Source of the DNA: Neopestalotiopsis rosae
Lineage: Eukaryota; Ascomycota; Sordariomycetes; Amphisphaeriales; Sporocadaceae
NCBI GenBank assembly: GCA_023078685.1
Contig: JALGAS010000004.1
Coordinates: forward strand, 2,914,001-2,978,000
DNA length: 64,000 nt
Direction of reading: 5' to 3'
Below are positions 36,058-46,838 of this stretch, piece after piece (position 1 is the first letter of the stretch; every line of letters begins with the position of its first letter). Position numbers and translations under genes: made by a program. Below the pieces are notes generated by a model. It ran no database searches and was not told the origin of the DNA. It saw only the letters and a list, made by a program, of their open reading frames with translations.

Positions 36058-36662
36058 TCCGATGGGAATGAGTATCACGAGCTACAGGAAGAGGAATCAT
36101 TTACGAAGTCAAGCGATTCAATTGCACTAATAGCGTTGGAATCACTGTAACCATATCAAGGACTGGGAAAAATCGCGTAATCATTATATACTATACCCTC
36201 GCTATAATGTTTTAAATATATCCATCCATGCATCAATTTCTCATAAGGCGCCTTGTGCAACATTTGACCGATGATTACACAACCAGCACTGCAAGAACTG
36301 CCAGCACTGCCGTCACATTTGCACGTTTCTCTGGGCCCTTTGGTGGTGGTCTGAAAGCAAGGTTCCTTGACTTCAGTCGTGATGGATCAATGTAAGATTG
36401 ATGTCATATCAAGATCCAGCTCTATTTGCAAAGCAGGTGAGGAATACGGATGTAAGTGCCGTTCCAATGGAGCACATATGAGCCACGTGTCAAATTTCAC
36501 TACTTGACTTATTTTAGCCATACATATAGAAGATGATATGGTATTCTCATTTCCCTGCTAAAACGATTGGTTCACAACGCTCCCAAAGTAACTTGAATAT
36601 CAAAAGCTTTGCAGTTCTCCCTGTCTTTGCATCATACAGACGCGGACCAGAAGTAATAATTC
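36058..36662. other. Convergent spacer
   Basis: AT-rich stretch between the regulator (plus) and the alcohol dehydrogenase (minus); 3' UTR space only. Confidence 0.5.
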
Positions 36663-38181
36663 TTAGATACTGCTCAGCTTGGGACTACCCTCACAAGCCG
36701 GCAGCGAAAACTTGGTCTCGATAAAGACCTTTTGGATGCCGTCCTGCTTCTTCTCAAAGGCGTAGTAGACCTTGTCAATGTCCTCGATGCGGTAGCGGTG
36801 CGAGACCATTTGCAAGGGGTCGAGCTCGCCCGTCTTGATGGACTCGAGCAGGTCCTCCCAGTACTTGTGCACAGGGGCCTGGCCGTTGCCGATGAGGCGG
36901 ATGCCGCGCTGCATCACGGAGCCAATGTTGAAGTGGTTTGTCTATTGATGAGTTAGTGGGAGGAGCATTGTTTTGCATTTTTGATTCTTTGCCAAGAAAG
37001 TTGAGCAGGGATTATCATGACCATCAAGGGACTCGGTCATATGACGAGTAGATGAGAGAAAAGCATGGACTATGATAAAAAAAGAAATGAGGATCACTCA
37101 CATAACCAACATAAATACCCGTGACACCACACCGACCATAATTCCGCACACTCTCGACCATTTCGTTGAGGATCTCACTAGTGTCCGTCTCGGCGCCCGC
37201 GAGCATCTCGAGCCAGTGCAGCCAGCCCTTGGCGTACTCCCCCGCGGCGCACTCGAGGGCGACGTCGGGCCCGCGACCGCCGCACATTTGCTTCAGCCGC
37301 GTAATGACCGTGTCCTGGGTGGTGACGCCAAAGCTGAGGGCCTTGTAGTCGACGACATCGATCTTGCCCGCGTGGCGCTGCGGCCAGCGCTCCTTGATCA
37401 CCGACAGCCGCGGCTCCGTGTCGACGTAGATGACTTTCGCGGCCCCGGCGTTGGCGGCGAACACGCCGGCCATCTGGCCGATGGGCCCCGCGCCGAACAC
37501 GGCCACGTGGTCCCCCTCGTAGATGGCCGTGTCGTGCGCGCAGTTGTACGCCGTCGGCAGCACGTCGGAGAGGTACAGGGCCTTTTCGTCGGGGACGCCC
37601 TCGGGGATCTCGAGCAGGTTCACGTCGCCCAGGGGCACGCGGACGTACTCGGCCTGCCCGCCCGCGAAGCCGCCCGTGAAGTGACTGTAGCCAAACATGC
37701 CCGCCGTCTGCGCGCCGTACATGGACTTGGCCGCCTGGTTGGCGTTTGTCTTTTCGCACTGCGAGCTCAGCTTCTGCTTGCAGAAGAAGCAGTCGCCGCA
37801 CGCGATCTGGAAGCTGGCCACGTAGCGCCGGCCCTTTTTGCACTTTGTCACGGCGGGTCCCACCTCGTCGACGATGCCGCAGAACTCGTGGCCGAGGATG
37901 TCGCCCTTGTTGAGCTCAATGACGGCGCCGTGGAGGAGGTGCAGGTCCGAGCCGCACACGGTGCTGCCCGTGACCTTGAGGATCACGTCGCCGTCCTCGA
38001 TGATCTTGGGCCGCGGCACGTCCTGCACGGCCACCTTGTTCTTGCCGAGCCACACCAGCGCCTTCATGGTCGACGACGCGTCGCCCGTCTCCTGGTAGTC
38101 GGCCACGTCCTGCTTGATGATGGACGAGTCGTCATGGCCGACGAGCTTTTCTGCCCCGTAAGCTGCTTGGGCTACCGACAT
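36663..38181 (-). CDS. Zinc-dependent alcohol dehydrogenase, formaldehyde-dehydrogenase-like MDR
   Basis: Medium-chain dehydrogenase/reductase of 452 aa; minus-strand exons 38181-37102 and 36941-36663, with a phase-0 intron. The GroES-like domain starts at MKALVWLGKNK, after an N-terminal extension of about 38 residues. The catalytic zinc site is in GSTVCGSDLHLLHG and GHEFCG. The structural-zinc cysteines are in CGDCFFCKQKLSSQC. The NAD-binding Rossmann motif is AVFGAGPIGQMAG, followed by YVDTEPRLSVI. The C-terminus has the usual VSHRYRIEDIDKVYYAFEKK block. FdhA/Tdh-type MDR enzymes of this layout act on small alcohols, aldehydes or hydroxyacids; the substrate cannot be read from sequence. 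Sitting next to rhamnose genes, it could process the lactaldehyde end product, but this is only a guess. Confidence 0.87.
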
Positions 38182-39700
38182 GTTGACTGTTTCCTACTTT
38201 TGCCGTTTGCAGTGCGTTCTCCTCTTTTCTTTTCCAATTTTCTTGTATCACTGCTCGTTAACACACACTAGGACAGGTTGATGAGAAATGAGATGTCGCC
38301 TTTATGTCAAGAACCTTCACAAAGTATGGTCCCGGAATGACAACAATAATCTCATGAGACTGAGGGGGATTTATATATGCCACTTTTCAATCAGCCTGGT
38401 CATGAGAAAATTGGCATGAAAACCGAATGGGGAAACCGCAAGCTCCCCTGGCTACTTTATTCGTGCCCATTTCTTGCACAGTATAACGTAAAGACGACGA
38501 CACGGCACTTTTTAACTGGCTCTCTTTCACCGAGACGTACCCCGCGATGTCACCTCGAACCATCGGATTTAAGACCGATGCAGCATTTGCCTGAATGACT
38601 ATGGGCTTATAAAGCACCTTTGGCACTGCAGAATGCGCATGTTGAAGAAAGTGTATGACGCTTGGAAACTGTAAACGGTCGCACGTTGTTACACACATGA
38701 TCGTTACGTCATGACTTTTGTGGTGATGAGAAGTCTTGCACCGGAGCATAGTCCCCGCGCCAGAGCCTCAAATGGGGAAGCATTAATGCGACGGTCAAGG
38801 GGGTCAATCAGAATACGAGGGTGACAGGGCTAGATTTTAAGCTTAAGTCCGACGTTTCTGGGCCCGTTTTATTTCCCGAAGCCGATGGTGATATATGTGC
38901 AATCTGCGGAATGATATTCAATGATTCCGAAGCCAGTGTTTACCTGGACGTCGAGGCAAGGTGATGATTGTATTAAATCAACCTCGTGTCGTACCTGGGG
39001 TAATACAGCCTGGATTGGAGGATATGGGCGGCGGGTCTCCGGGCATTATGATTGGTCATTCTTACGGCTTGGCTTCTGCCGACCACTATATTCGTCGTCT
39101 ACAAACCACGCTGTCATTCAAATGTGCATGTATGCTGCTGTATAAATCAAATCGCATATGACTTCTTTCGTCTCTTTGGAAGCCATCATCATTAGTATTA
39201 GATATGATTAAAATGATTTTGTCGAGGCACAACTTCCAATTAATCCATGCTGCCTAGATGAACGATGGCGCCAGATTCTTGTCCGACGTCTCGTGACCAT
39301 TACAATAAACAATAAAACTCCAAGAAACGCCGCCCATGGGGCCAATCCGATCTCCTTTTTCCATCTCACTTTACCTGCCAAGGGTATAATTAACGTCATA
39401 ATTACATGAGGCCAGCTTCCCAGGAGCGAGCCATAAATAACATGTAGAAATCCCGTTCCAGGTCTCAGTTGTAAAGTGGGCGTTGAAATCTGCAACCGAA
39501 GCTGTACTCGTCACAATATAGTGACATGTTTGCAAATGGCCAAACGAGAGCAATCCCAAAGAAGTGTAATGAACTTGTTTTTTTCTGTTTTCTGTTTCTT
39601 TCGTCCCTCCTGTCCTCCTGTCTTTTTTCTCCACTCAAAGTGGTCTGAACTGTAATTGATGCCTTTTAATGGCCACCTTGTTCAAGCGAAGAAATATGGA
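38182..39700. other. Intergenic, about 1.5 kb
   Basis: Promoter of the alcohol dehydrogenase (minus) on the left and 3' UTR of the Prp24-like gene (minus) on the right. No supportable gene. Confidence 0.45.
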
Positions 39701-42700
39701 TCAAGACTGCTTGCTTCTAAGAAACAGGTTCTTGAAATCCTCGTTCGATTTTGGAGCAGCTTTCTCGTCTGAGCTGTCCGTAGTCGGCTTGCTGCTGCTA
39801 GTTGGAGCGTTCGAGGCTCCGACAAACCCTGCACGCGGCTTTGGCTTCTGGCCAGTAGTTGGAGCGGGCCGTCGGATTGCTGGTTGCGGCATCAGTTTGG
39901 ATGTCTTGACTTCTGCCTTGCCCTCCTTGAAAAGCTCATCAACAGTGCCAGTCTGGATTTTCTGGTTTGCAGATATTTCACGCCCGTCGAGAGCCAGCAT
40001 AGCCTTGCCGGCCTGGGCCGCGTCCTTGAACTCTACGATTGCGCCACCACGGTCTGGTCGCAACACGATCTTGATAATTCCTTCACAAAGCTCTTCGACG
40101 AGGGACCGTACGCGGGCATCGTTGACTGTGTCAGGCAGCCCCATTATTGCCATGGATCGTGCCTGGATCTCGCCCTTTGTTGTCGGCCCGTTCGTCATAT
40201 CCACGTCGCCGTCGGGAGTAGCGACTTTGATCGAAGCAGTAGTCTTGTGATTCTTGTACGTGCTGATCTCCACGTCGATAATGTTTGATGCCAATTGAGC
40301 TTTATTTAGGGCAGATGCAGCGCTCTCAGCCTGTTCCTTGGTTTCCATGATAACATGGGCCGTTCCGCGGTTTTGGCCTTTAACGTCCTTGAGGATGTTG
40401 ACAGAGCTCACTACACCATGTTTCTCGAACATGGCACGCAAGTCGTCTTCTGTCGTCTTATGTGTAATGTTTTTAATGGTGAGATCCCGACCGTCTGCTA
40501 CTGCACCCTCGCGCTTCTTCTTGACACTGGGATTTGAGTACTTGGAGACAAGTTTGTACTTGCCATCCAGCATTTTGCCATCAAGAGCTGTTGCTTTGGC
40601 TGCTGCTTCGGCGTCCTCGAAGGATACGTAGCAAAAGCGACGGTGGGTGTTATACTTGAGAGACGGGAAACGAATGCTAAACACCTCGCCACAGGCTTTG
40701 AAGAGATTACGAATGTAATCTTCGTCCGCAGTCGGAGGATAGTTTGTCACGTAGAGTGTCAGTCCAGTGCCTGGTGTGACAGAAATTTGGTTGTTGCCAA
40801 AGTATTTCTGGTCGCGAAGCAAAGCCGATCGCATGTCCTCGGTCGATTCAAACTCGACAAGCGCAGCTGCGTTATCAGTCCTCTTCTTGGTCGTCACGTT
40901 GACAACGCTTCCATATTCCTTGAAATACTTGCGTATAGCAGTTATGGTCACATCGACGGGTAAATTCTGGACCATAACTGAGGTGTTTTCCCTGTCTCGC
41001 TTTAGGCTCTGCTCGTCAGCCGCTGCTTCTTCATTCTTCGGGCGCTTGTTTGTCGAGGCCTCAACTGACGGGTCACGTTTTCTCTTGGAGCTCGGTCCGT
41101 CTTCGTCGCCCGGAGTAGCCAGCTGAGTGGCTTGTGCTTGTGCCGCATAGGCCGACTCGGCTGCTGCTCGCTCGTGCTCACGGCGTCGCTCTACGCGCCG
41201 GCGAGACCTGTGGATCATATCCAAGGCACGACGGAGTGTCTGCGACTGTTCATAGTCATTGCAATGTTGGTGGCAAACCTCCATAATGCGTTCTGGCCAG
41301 TCGAGATTCTTTTGTTGCATAGCGCGAAGTAGGACTTCGGTACCCATGTTGGGCCTGTTGGCAGACTTGATACCATTGGCGGACGTTGCAGGTGTCGGGC
41401 TTCGCATTCGAGGTTGGGAGGCATACATTCTCATCTCCCACAGGTAGTAGTTGAGCCAAAAGTCGTAACTGTTGCCATGAAGCGGCTTGTCAGCCATTGT
41501 ATTCCATCTTGCGCGCGCTCCCTCAATGTCCCCCCGCTTCTCAGTGAGGAATAGAATGAGAATGCGCTCAAGCCGATAGTTTGGGTCGCCCTGAAATTCG
41601 TCCTTGTATAGTCGTCTGCCCCAAATTCCAACATCTTCTATTGCCGAAACCAACCCGAATTCTGCGACATCGGCGGCATCTTCAGAGGCGTGAGGAGCCA
41701 GGGCATTACGCTTCAAGTAGCCACACCACGCGGCATACATGTCAATGACTCCAGGCATGCCATTCTTGTCAAGAGCAGCGGCGTTCGAGGTAGCGGCGTG
41801 CTTGATGGATTCGACATTATGGAATCCCCAGCCCGCCTCTTCGGCGCTCAGGATGTAGCGAGACCAGAGTGAGCCAGAGCCAGGACAGTGTGAGGTGGCG
41901 CGCCTTAAGATTTCCAGAGTATCGGGCAAGGGAGGATCCTGAATATGAGGCGCGCTAGCCGAGTCTCGTAACGTTGATAGTAATACAATAAAGTTGAGCC
42001 AGATATCGTCATTAAAGGCGAAGACACCAGTGAGGGCCCTGCCGTAGAGCATCAAGGCGAGCTGGACAGACAGGTTCGTGTGTTGGGGTGGAGGGCTCTT
42101 GATGGTTGTTTCTATTGTTTCCCAGTCGAGGTATTCTTTCATGGCAGCTTCGTAGGCTTGTTCGTCGCCAGAGCGTGCCAGTCTGTTGAGCTCCAGCTCT
42201 CTGCGCTCTCTCGCAGCCCAGGCCTCTTTGGCAGGCTGCGCAACGGCGGTAATTTCCTTCATTTCAGCCTCGTATGCAGAGTTGTTGTACTCGCTCAGGA
42301 AGCTGGAGAACATTTGCGACGTATTGTCCCAGGTAGCGTGAGGAATCGACAGACGGTCGCGAAATAGGTGGGAGATGCGCTTAACACCATTAGCAGTCCG
42401 AGACCTAGACAGCTGTTCCATCTCAATCCCGGCCCATCGATTCCAGAACTCATGGCTGTCGTTCATCCGATACTTGACGGCCTGGTAGCCATCGCTCCAG
42501 AGGGTAAGGGCGGTGGAGAAGGAGAAGAGCTCGCGGCCCATGTGCTGTTCCTCCTCCGGCCATCCTGCCTCGCGAGTCTGGCAATCAATGAATAGCGACC
42601 AATAGTACTCGCAGTAGGCGAGCCATATCTTGAGACTCCAGGGCTCGGCGCTGATGGCTCCCTTGAAGAGCTCGACGACTTTGACACGGCCCTCGAGATT

Positions 42701-42766
42701 GGTCGCGCGCTTGGTTTCCTCCTCGAGGTAGGCAAGCCAATTATCTTCTCCAATGGGGGTCGCCAT
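39701..42766 (-). CDS. U4/U6 snRNA-annealing splicing factor, Prp24/SART3-like
   Basis: Predicted nuclear RNA-binding protein, 1021 aa, single exon, needed to re-anneal U4 and U6 snRNAs during spliceosome recycling. The N-terminal half is a HAT-repeat array, with recurring W-aromatic helices such as WSLKIWLAYCEYYWSL, EFWNRWAGIE, IWLNFIVLLST and SYDFWLNYYLWEMR. At about residues 560-615 there is a basic NLS-like region (SSKRKRDPS, NKRPKNEE). Four RRMs follow, starting near SVMVQNLPVDVT, GLTLYVTNYPP, DLTIKNITHKTT and SMAIMGLPDTV; RNP1-like text includes RRFCYVSFED. The last residues SNEDFKNLFLRSKQS match the Lsm-interaction (SNFFL) box of Prp24. Animal SART3 has HAT repeats and yeast Prp24 has four RRMs; this protein shows both, as is usual in filamentous fungi. 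Confidence 0.93.
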   Translation of the reverse strand: MATPIGEDNWLAYLEEETKRATNLEGRVKVVELFKGAISAEPWSLKIWLAYCEYYWSLFIDCQTREAGWPEEEQHMGRELFSFSTALTLWSDGYQAVKYRMNDSHEFWNRWAGIEMEQLSRSRTANGVKRISHLFRDRLSIPHATWDNTSQMFSSFLSEYNNSAYEAEMKEITAVAQPAKEAWAARERRELELNRLARSGDEQAYEAAMKEYLDWETIETTIKSPPPQHTNLSVQLALMLYGRALTGVFAFNDDIWLNFIVLLSTLRDSASAPHIQDPPLPDTLEILRRATSHCPGSGSLWSRYILSAEEAGWGFHNVESIKHAATSNAAALDKNGMPGVIDMYAAWCGYLKRNALAPHASEDAADVAEFGLVSAIEDVGIWGRRLYKDEFQGDPNYRLERILILFLTEKRGDIEGARARWNTMADKPLHGNSYDFWLNYYLWEMRMYASQPRMRSPTPATSANGIKSANRPNMGTEVLLRAMQQKNLDWPERIMEVCHQHCNDYEQSQTLRRALDMIHRSRRRVERRREHERAAAESAYAAQAQATQLATPGDEDGPSSKRKRDPSVEASTNKRPKNEEAAADEQSLKRDRENTSVMVQNLPVDVTITAIRKYFKEYGSVVNVTTKKRTDNAAALVEFESTEDMRSALLRDQKYFGNNQISVTPGTGLTLYVTNYPPTADEDYIRNLFKACGEVFSIRFPSLKYNTHRRFCYVSFEDAEAAAKATALDGKMLDGKYKLVSKYSNPSVKKKREGAVADGRDLTIKNITHKTTEDDLRAMFEKHGVVSSVNILKDVKGQNRGTAHVIMETKEQAESAASALNKAQLASNIIDVEISTYKNHKTTASIKVATPDGDVDMTNGPTTKGEIQARSMAIMGLPDTVNDARVRSLVEELCEGIIKIVLRPDRGGAIVEFKDAAQAGKAMLALDGREISANQKIQTGTVDELFKEGKAEVKTSKLMPQPAIRRPAPTTGQKPKPRAGFVGASNAPTSSSKPTTDSSDEKAAPKSNEDFKNLFLRSKQS

Positions 42767-43215
42767 CTTGGACTAGAATCCGTCGCGAGATGGGCGATGA
42801 GGAGACAACGGCCGTCATGTGTTGATCTGGATCGATGCGTCGCCTCGAGGGAGATGGTGAAAAGGAATGACGGAGACGGTGGTCACGGGTGTGTGGTGAT
42901 GATGATGGCAAGCTTGCAATGGGTAGTGTGTTTGTTGGTGGGAATTGATTGGGGGGGTTGTCGAATGGGCGCGGCACTATCAAGTTCAGGTCGTGTCTTT
43001 TGATTTTGGGGCTTTTTAGGCAAGGTACTTCTACGTAGGCCGATTGGAGGCTTCCACCGGTGGGTAGCAGGGTAGGTAATTGTAGCTGGGGGGCCCTGGA
43101 GGTAAGGTAACCACCGCACTTGACCTGTGACTGCACTTTTGCAGTGGATTCTTTGGAAACTGCATGGGGATCGGATTGGAGCATGGACCGCGCCGACCGA
43201 CATGGAGCTCCAAGG

Positions 43216-43247
43216 GCTCCAGTGCTCCAGTGCTCCAGTGCTCCAGT
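43216..43247. repeat. Tandem repeat, GCTCCAGT x4
   Basis: Four perfect consecutive copies of an 8-bp unit upstream of the Prp24-like gene. It is probably a length-variable microsatellite. Confidence 0.85.
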
Positions 43248-44854
43248 GCACCACCTTACGCATCACCTTGCGGCTAAGGTTGCTGCTACCTACCGCAGCC
43301 CAGCTGTTTTTTTTTTCTTTGGCGCCCTGGAGCTAAAAAGTTTCCGCTGACTGCCGACTGGTCGAAAGTGGATGTGTCTGTTCTTTGGGTACGAATTGCA
43401 TCCAGGTTTTACAACGACTTTACTAATAATCTCCAAATGCTTACCCATGTTTCCCTGGTGATTTTGTTCTGACTTGTATTTTATTTTCGGACTCTCGTCC
43501 ACACGCGACTACTGCCTTGGGTTCTGCTCATGACCGTCGTAATATTTGCATTATTCATTGCTCATGCTGAACTGAAAGCGGTGTGTGTCTGCGTGTCATG
43601 GGAAAAAGTGCCAACTCGTCCGTCACGTTTTCATCAGAGCTCGGAGTTTACGAATCCTCGGGCGGAAAATAACAAGCTGGTATATTCATCCTTGGGGTCG
43701 GTCACCTGCGACTGACCGCAGCTAGCTAGGCAGACAGAAGACAGAAGAAGGAAAAAAACCTCGAGACTTCAGGAGGGAGATTGGGAAGACTTTTTCCCGA
43801 TTCAGTGCAGGATCTGCACAAACGACTGGAGATGATTTTGGTCGGCTACCGTTGACTCGTGTCTTCCCTGAGTTCCCTCTTGAAAAGTGGATATGGGAAA
43901 AAGGAGTTTCCCAAATGCGCGCGCGCGTATACGACCACGATGTACACAAGATGGATGCACACGCAATAGAGATTGGGTCAATGTCTACGGTCTCTAATGA
44001 AGCACCACGTGGTGCTACGTAGCAGAGAAAGCAGTAAGTAAACAAGAGGTCCTGGCTCAAGCTGAACAGGCAATATCTAGTGAGGATGGGCATGAGGACC
44101 ACGTATGTTATCATCACCGCTATGACTTTTTTGTTTTGCTTCACTTCTGTCTCTCCTTCTGACTGTTCAATTTTTCTCTCCTCCCTCTCCCTCTTCTCTC
44201 TCTCTCTTCGTCCCTCCCTGCGCGTGTGTGTCGTTACCGGCAAGATCTTTGACGGGACCCCCACCTTTTGTGGAGAGTAAATGGCAGATGCAGCCTCCTC
44301 AAAATCAAATGGCCTGATGAATTGCGATCACAACTAATAGCAATCGATCGCGTCTTTATTACACTACATGTACTCAAGGTATCCTCTCAACCTCCCTTAC
44401 ATGCTCACTGACCACGGTAGCATTCGTTCGTCATGTGTTAGAGTAGGGTAGCAGTATATCAACCTATCAAGTCCCCGATCGATTGGCAGGTCCCGCGGTT
44501 GGGCTTGAGCTCGACCCGTCCAATGTTATGTCAAGCCCGGATGAGATGACCGTCGTCAATGCATCCCGTTGACATGGCGTATCACCCGAGATTCACCATG
44601 ACATTTCACTGACGACCTGCCCGCGGGAATAACTGCAGTAGAGACCCCGGCAGAGAAAAAGGCGTTCCCCCGGGTCCCCCTGGTCTCGGTGATTGCGCTA
44701 TGCTACAGTGAGAGTAGGCATGCCAAGCACGTCCCCCCAGACTGTCCTACCTCAGCGCTCGCACGCCTGGCAAAAACGACAACCGAACAAGACCCGTCAA
44801 CAAGACAACGACGTTCGTGTTCCTTCTATTACCTACAGCTTCACTATTCTAAGA

Positions 44855-45058
44855 ATGGCTCTGCGCAAGCCACTGAGCAGTGGACAAGCCAGGCCCTTCC
44901 CGACGTTGACGCCTCGAGATGAAAACGGTCTACTCGTAACCCCACGGGCTTCTAGTAATCGCCGCGTCTTGCTGAAAAGGTTACTTCGACAACAGATAGT
45001 ATACACATATGTACATACAGAGACACATTGGCGGAGAGGCGGGAGACCAAACCGATGA
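44855..45058 (+). CDS. Small hypothetical ORF
   Basis: An ATG-started frame of 67 codons begins MALRKPLSSGQARPFPTL and continues with a basic segment (NRRVLLKRLLRQQ) before composition degrades. The first 50 residues look protein-like. It could be a short protein or a first exon with donor GTAACC or similar, but no continuation was found. Family not recognised; chance remains possible. Confidence 0.2.
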   Translation: MALRKPLSSGQARPFPTLTPRDENGLLVTPRASSNRRVLLKRLLRQQIVYTYVHTETHWRRGGRPNR

Positions 45059-46024
45059 CGGCCGTAGCGACAGCGGCAGGGAAAGACATTGAACCGATGC
45101 CGTCTTACTACCTACCTCATCCCTCATATATGCTTTATTTACATGCAAGACATCAGTGCATCGCAGTTTGAGCGATAAGTTTGATATGATCCATACTTGT
45201 CGTGAGATGCCTCGCTCACAAGCTTCCAAGGTTGCTTCGTAAGCGTTCGAGGCCGCAATCGATTGGCAGGGTTCAGTGGCATCAGTTCTAGGCCTACCGA
45301 ATCCCCAGAATCGAAGGGGAAGGTAAGGAGAATAAAAAGTAACATAAGCCCTCTTTCCCGGGTACAGGCTTCTACTGGCCGCGCCCAAGTATGGTTGTAT
45401 GTAACAGCGTGTGGCCGACTTACCGAAAGTCTTGTCTGTCTGGTGTCCATACACTTCCTTCCTTCAGGCAAATGCCCAGCGCCTACTTTACCTACTAAAG
45501 CCCAGCCCAGCCCGGGCCACAAGCAATGTCGTCACCCGCTGTCGACGCCAGACGCCTCCTCGGCACCCCTTGGAGAGCGGGCTGCATATTAAAGTGTCCC
45601 GAGAAATTAACTTCCCCACTGGCCCTGCGTGCCGACTACCGCCTGTCCAACCACAGCACTTCGTCTTCTGGCCCTCTGCTCTCCCGGGGGTCCGAGCTTG
45701 TAGTGGTTCCTTCAAGCGAACGTGGTGCCTGTTGACGAGGGCCGATGACCACCACCACTTGCACCACTACAAAGAGTCAAAGAAAAAGGTTCAAACTGAC
45801 GACAACCGCAAGCTTGCTTTCGTGACTTTGTCCGTGCTTTGCGACTCTGACGGAAACATTCTCGCTGAAATATTCCGTCCATGAACACTCTGGCAGCGGC
45901 CCATCGTTGCTCAGATCATCTAATAGTAAGTTCTATGCCGGGTAAGATGACGGACACTAGAAGTTCATTCTCGCGAGGGACTTATATGTGAAATCGATTG
46001 TCCGTGAGTCAACTTCGTATTCGC

Positions 46025-46260
46025 TTAATAGAAGTCCGATTCATAGAGAGAAGTCACTGATACGGAGTCAAAGCTAGATGATCTCATAAATATAGCGAGG
46101 TTTTCCAGTGAAAGGCGTCTGAACCCGGCGCATAGAAAGGCATTGACCCAAGAACTGTATTCTTCGGGTATATGTTCTATGGAGAGGAACGCGGATGGTT
46201 CATCAGCCACTTTGCTAACATAACGCATGAGTTGCCAAGTTATGACACTTGGTTTATGGT
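46025..46260 (-). pseudogene. Protein-like fragment left of O-methyltransferase 1
   Basis: The minus-strand frame reads VITWQLMRYVSKVADEPSAF and ends NLAIFMRSSSFDSVSVTSLY followed by a short tail and a stop. It looks like the terminal exon of a lost gene. Its C-terminal text weakly resembles that of the fragment at 49224-49590. No complete gene could be assembled. Confidence 0.25.
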
Positions 46261-46838
46261 GCTACTTTCCGTAATTGAATTAAAACGCTTCTTGATCTCA
46301 CATATACTCTCTGGTACTTGGTTTACCACGTTCGTATAGCCAAAGGTACTGTCACCAAACAATAGCAAGATTCAAGCAATGAATGAGTTGTATCATATTC
46401 GGGACAAACTCTAGAGTTTCCCCGATTATGTACGCGCAGATCTCCTGACAGCTGATGATATTTGCCTGGATGATATCGCAACATGTTCAGAGTCGAACGC
46501 AACGACAATGATGAATCAACTTACCTAGACACATAGTCGCCGCCCTCTTCACTAGCGTATCGATTTGTGACACGGCGGATTGGCACTGCATACCTAGGCA
46601 GGCATATGGGCAAGAGTATATAAGGCAAGAACGATGGAGAAAGTGCTGATTCACCAAAATCAGACCACTGCACCTCTAAAACTGGAAGGACCAAGGAATA
46701 AATCTTTGACTTTCAAAATACTAGTCGACGCGATGAGAAAACGACACGAACCCGGAGAAAAGAAAAAACTGCGACAAGCGAGTATACATCGTCGGTCTAG
46801 GCAATATCGGCCCTCGCACGTGCATCTCACCCCTACAA

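Larger units (their letters stand above)
42767..46838. other. Gene-poor stretch, about 4 kb
   Basis: No gene could be supported with confidence. Contents noted separately: an 8-bp tandem repeat at 43216-43247, a small ORF at 44855-45058, and a protein-like minus-strand fragment at 46025-46260. The segment at 44140-44225 is an almost pure C/T tract on the plus strand. Confidence 0.4.

Noticed and set aside
37072..38271. Long plus-strand ORF (about 400 codons) opposite the alcohol dehydrogenase
   Set aside because: It is the complement of a GC-rich coding region with strong codon bias; the minus strand carries the full MDR motif set.
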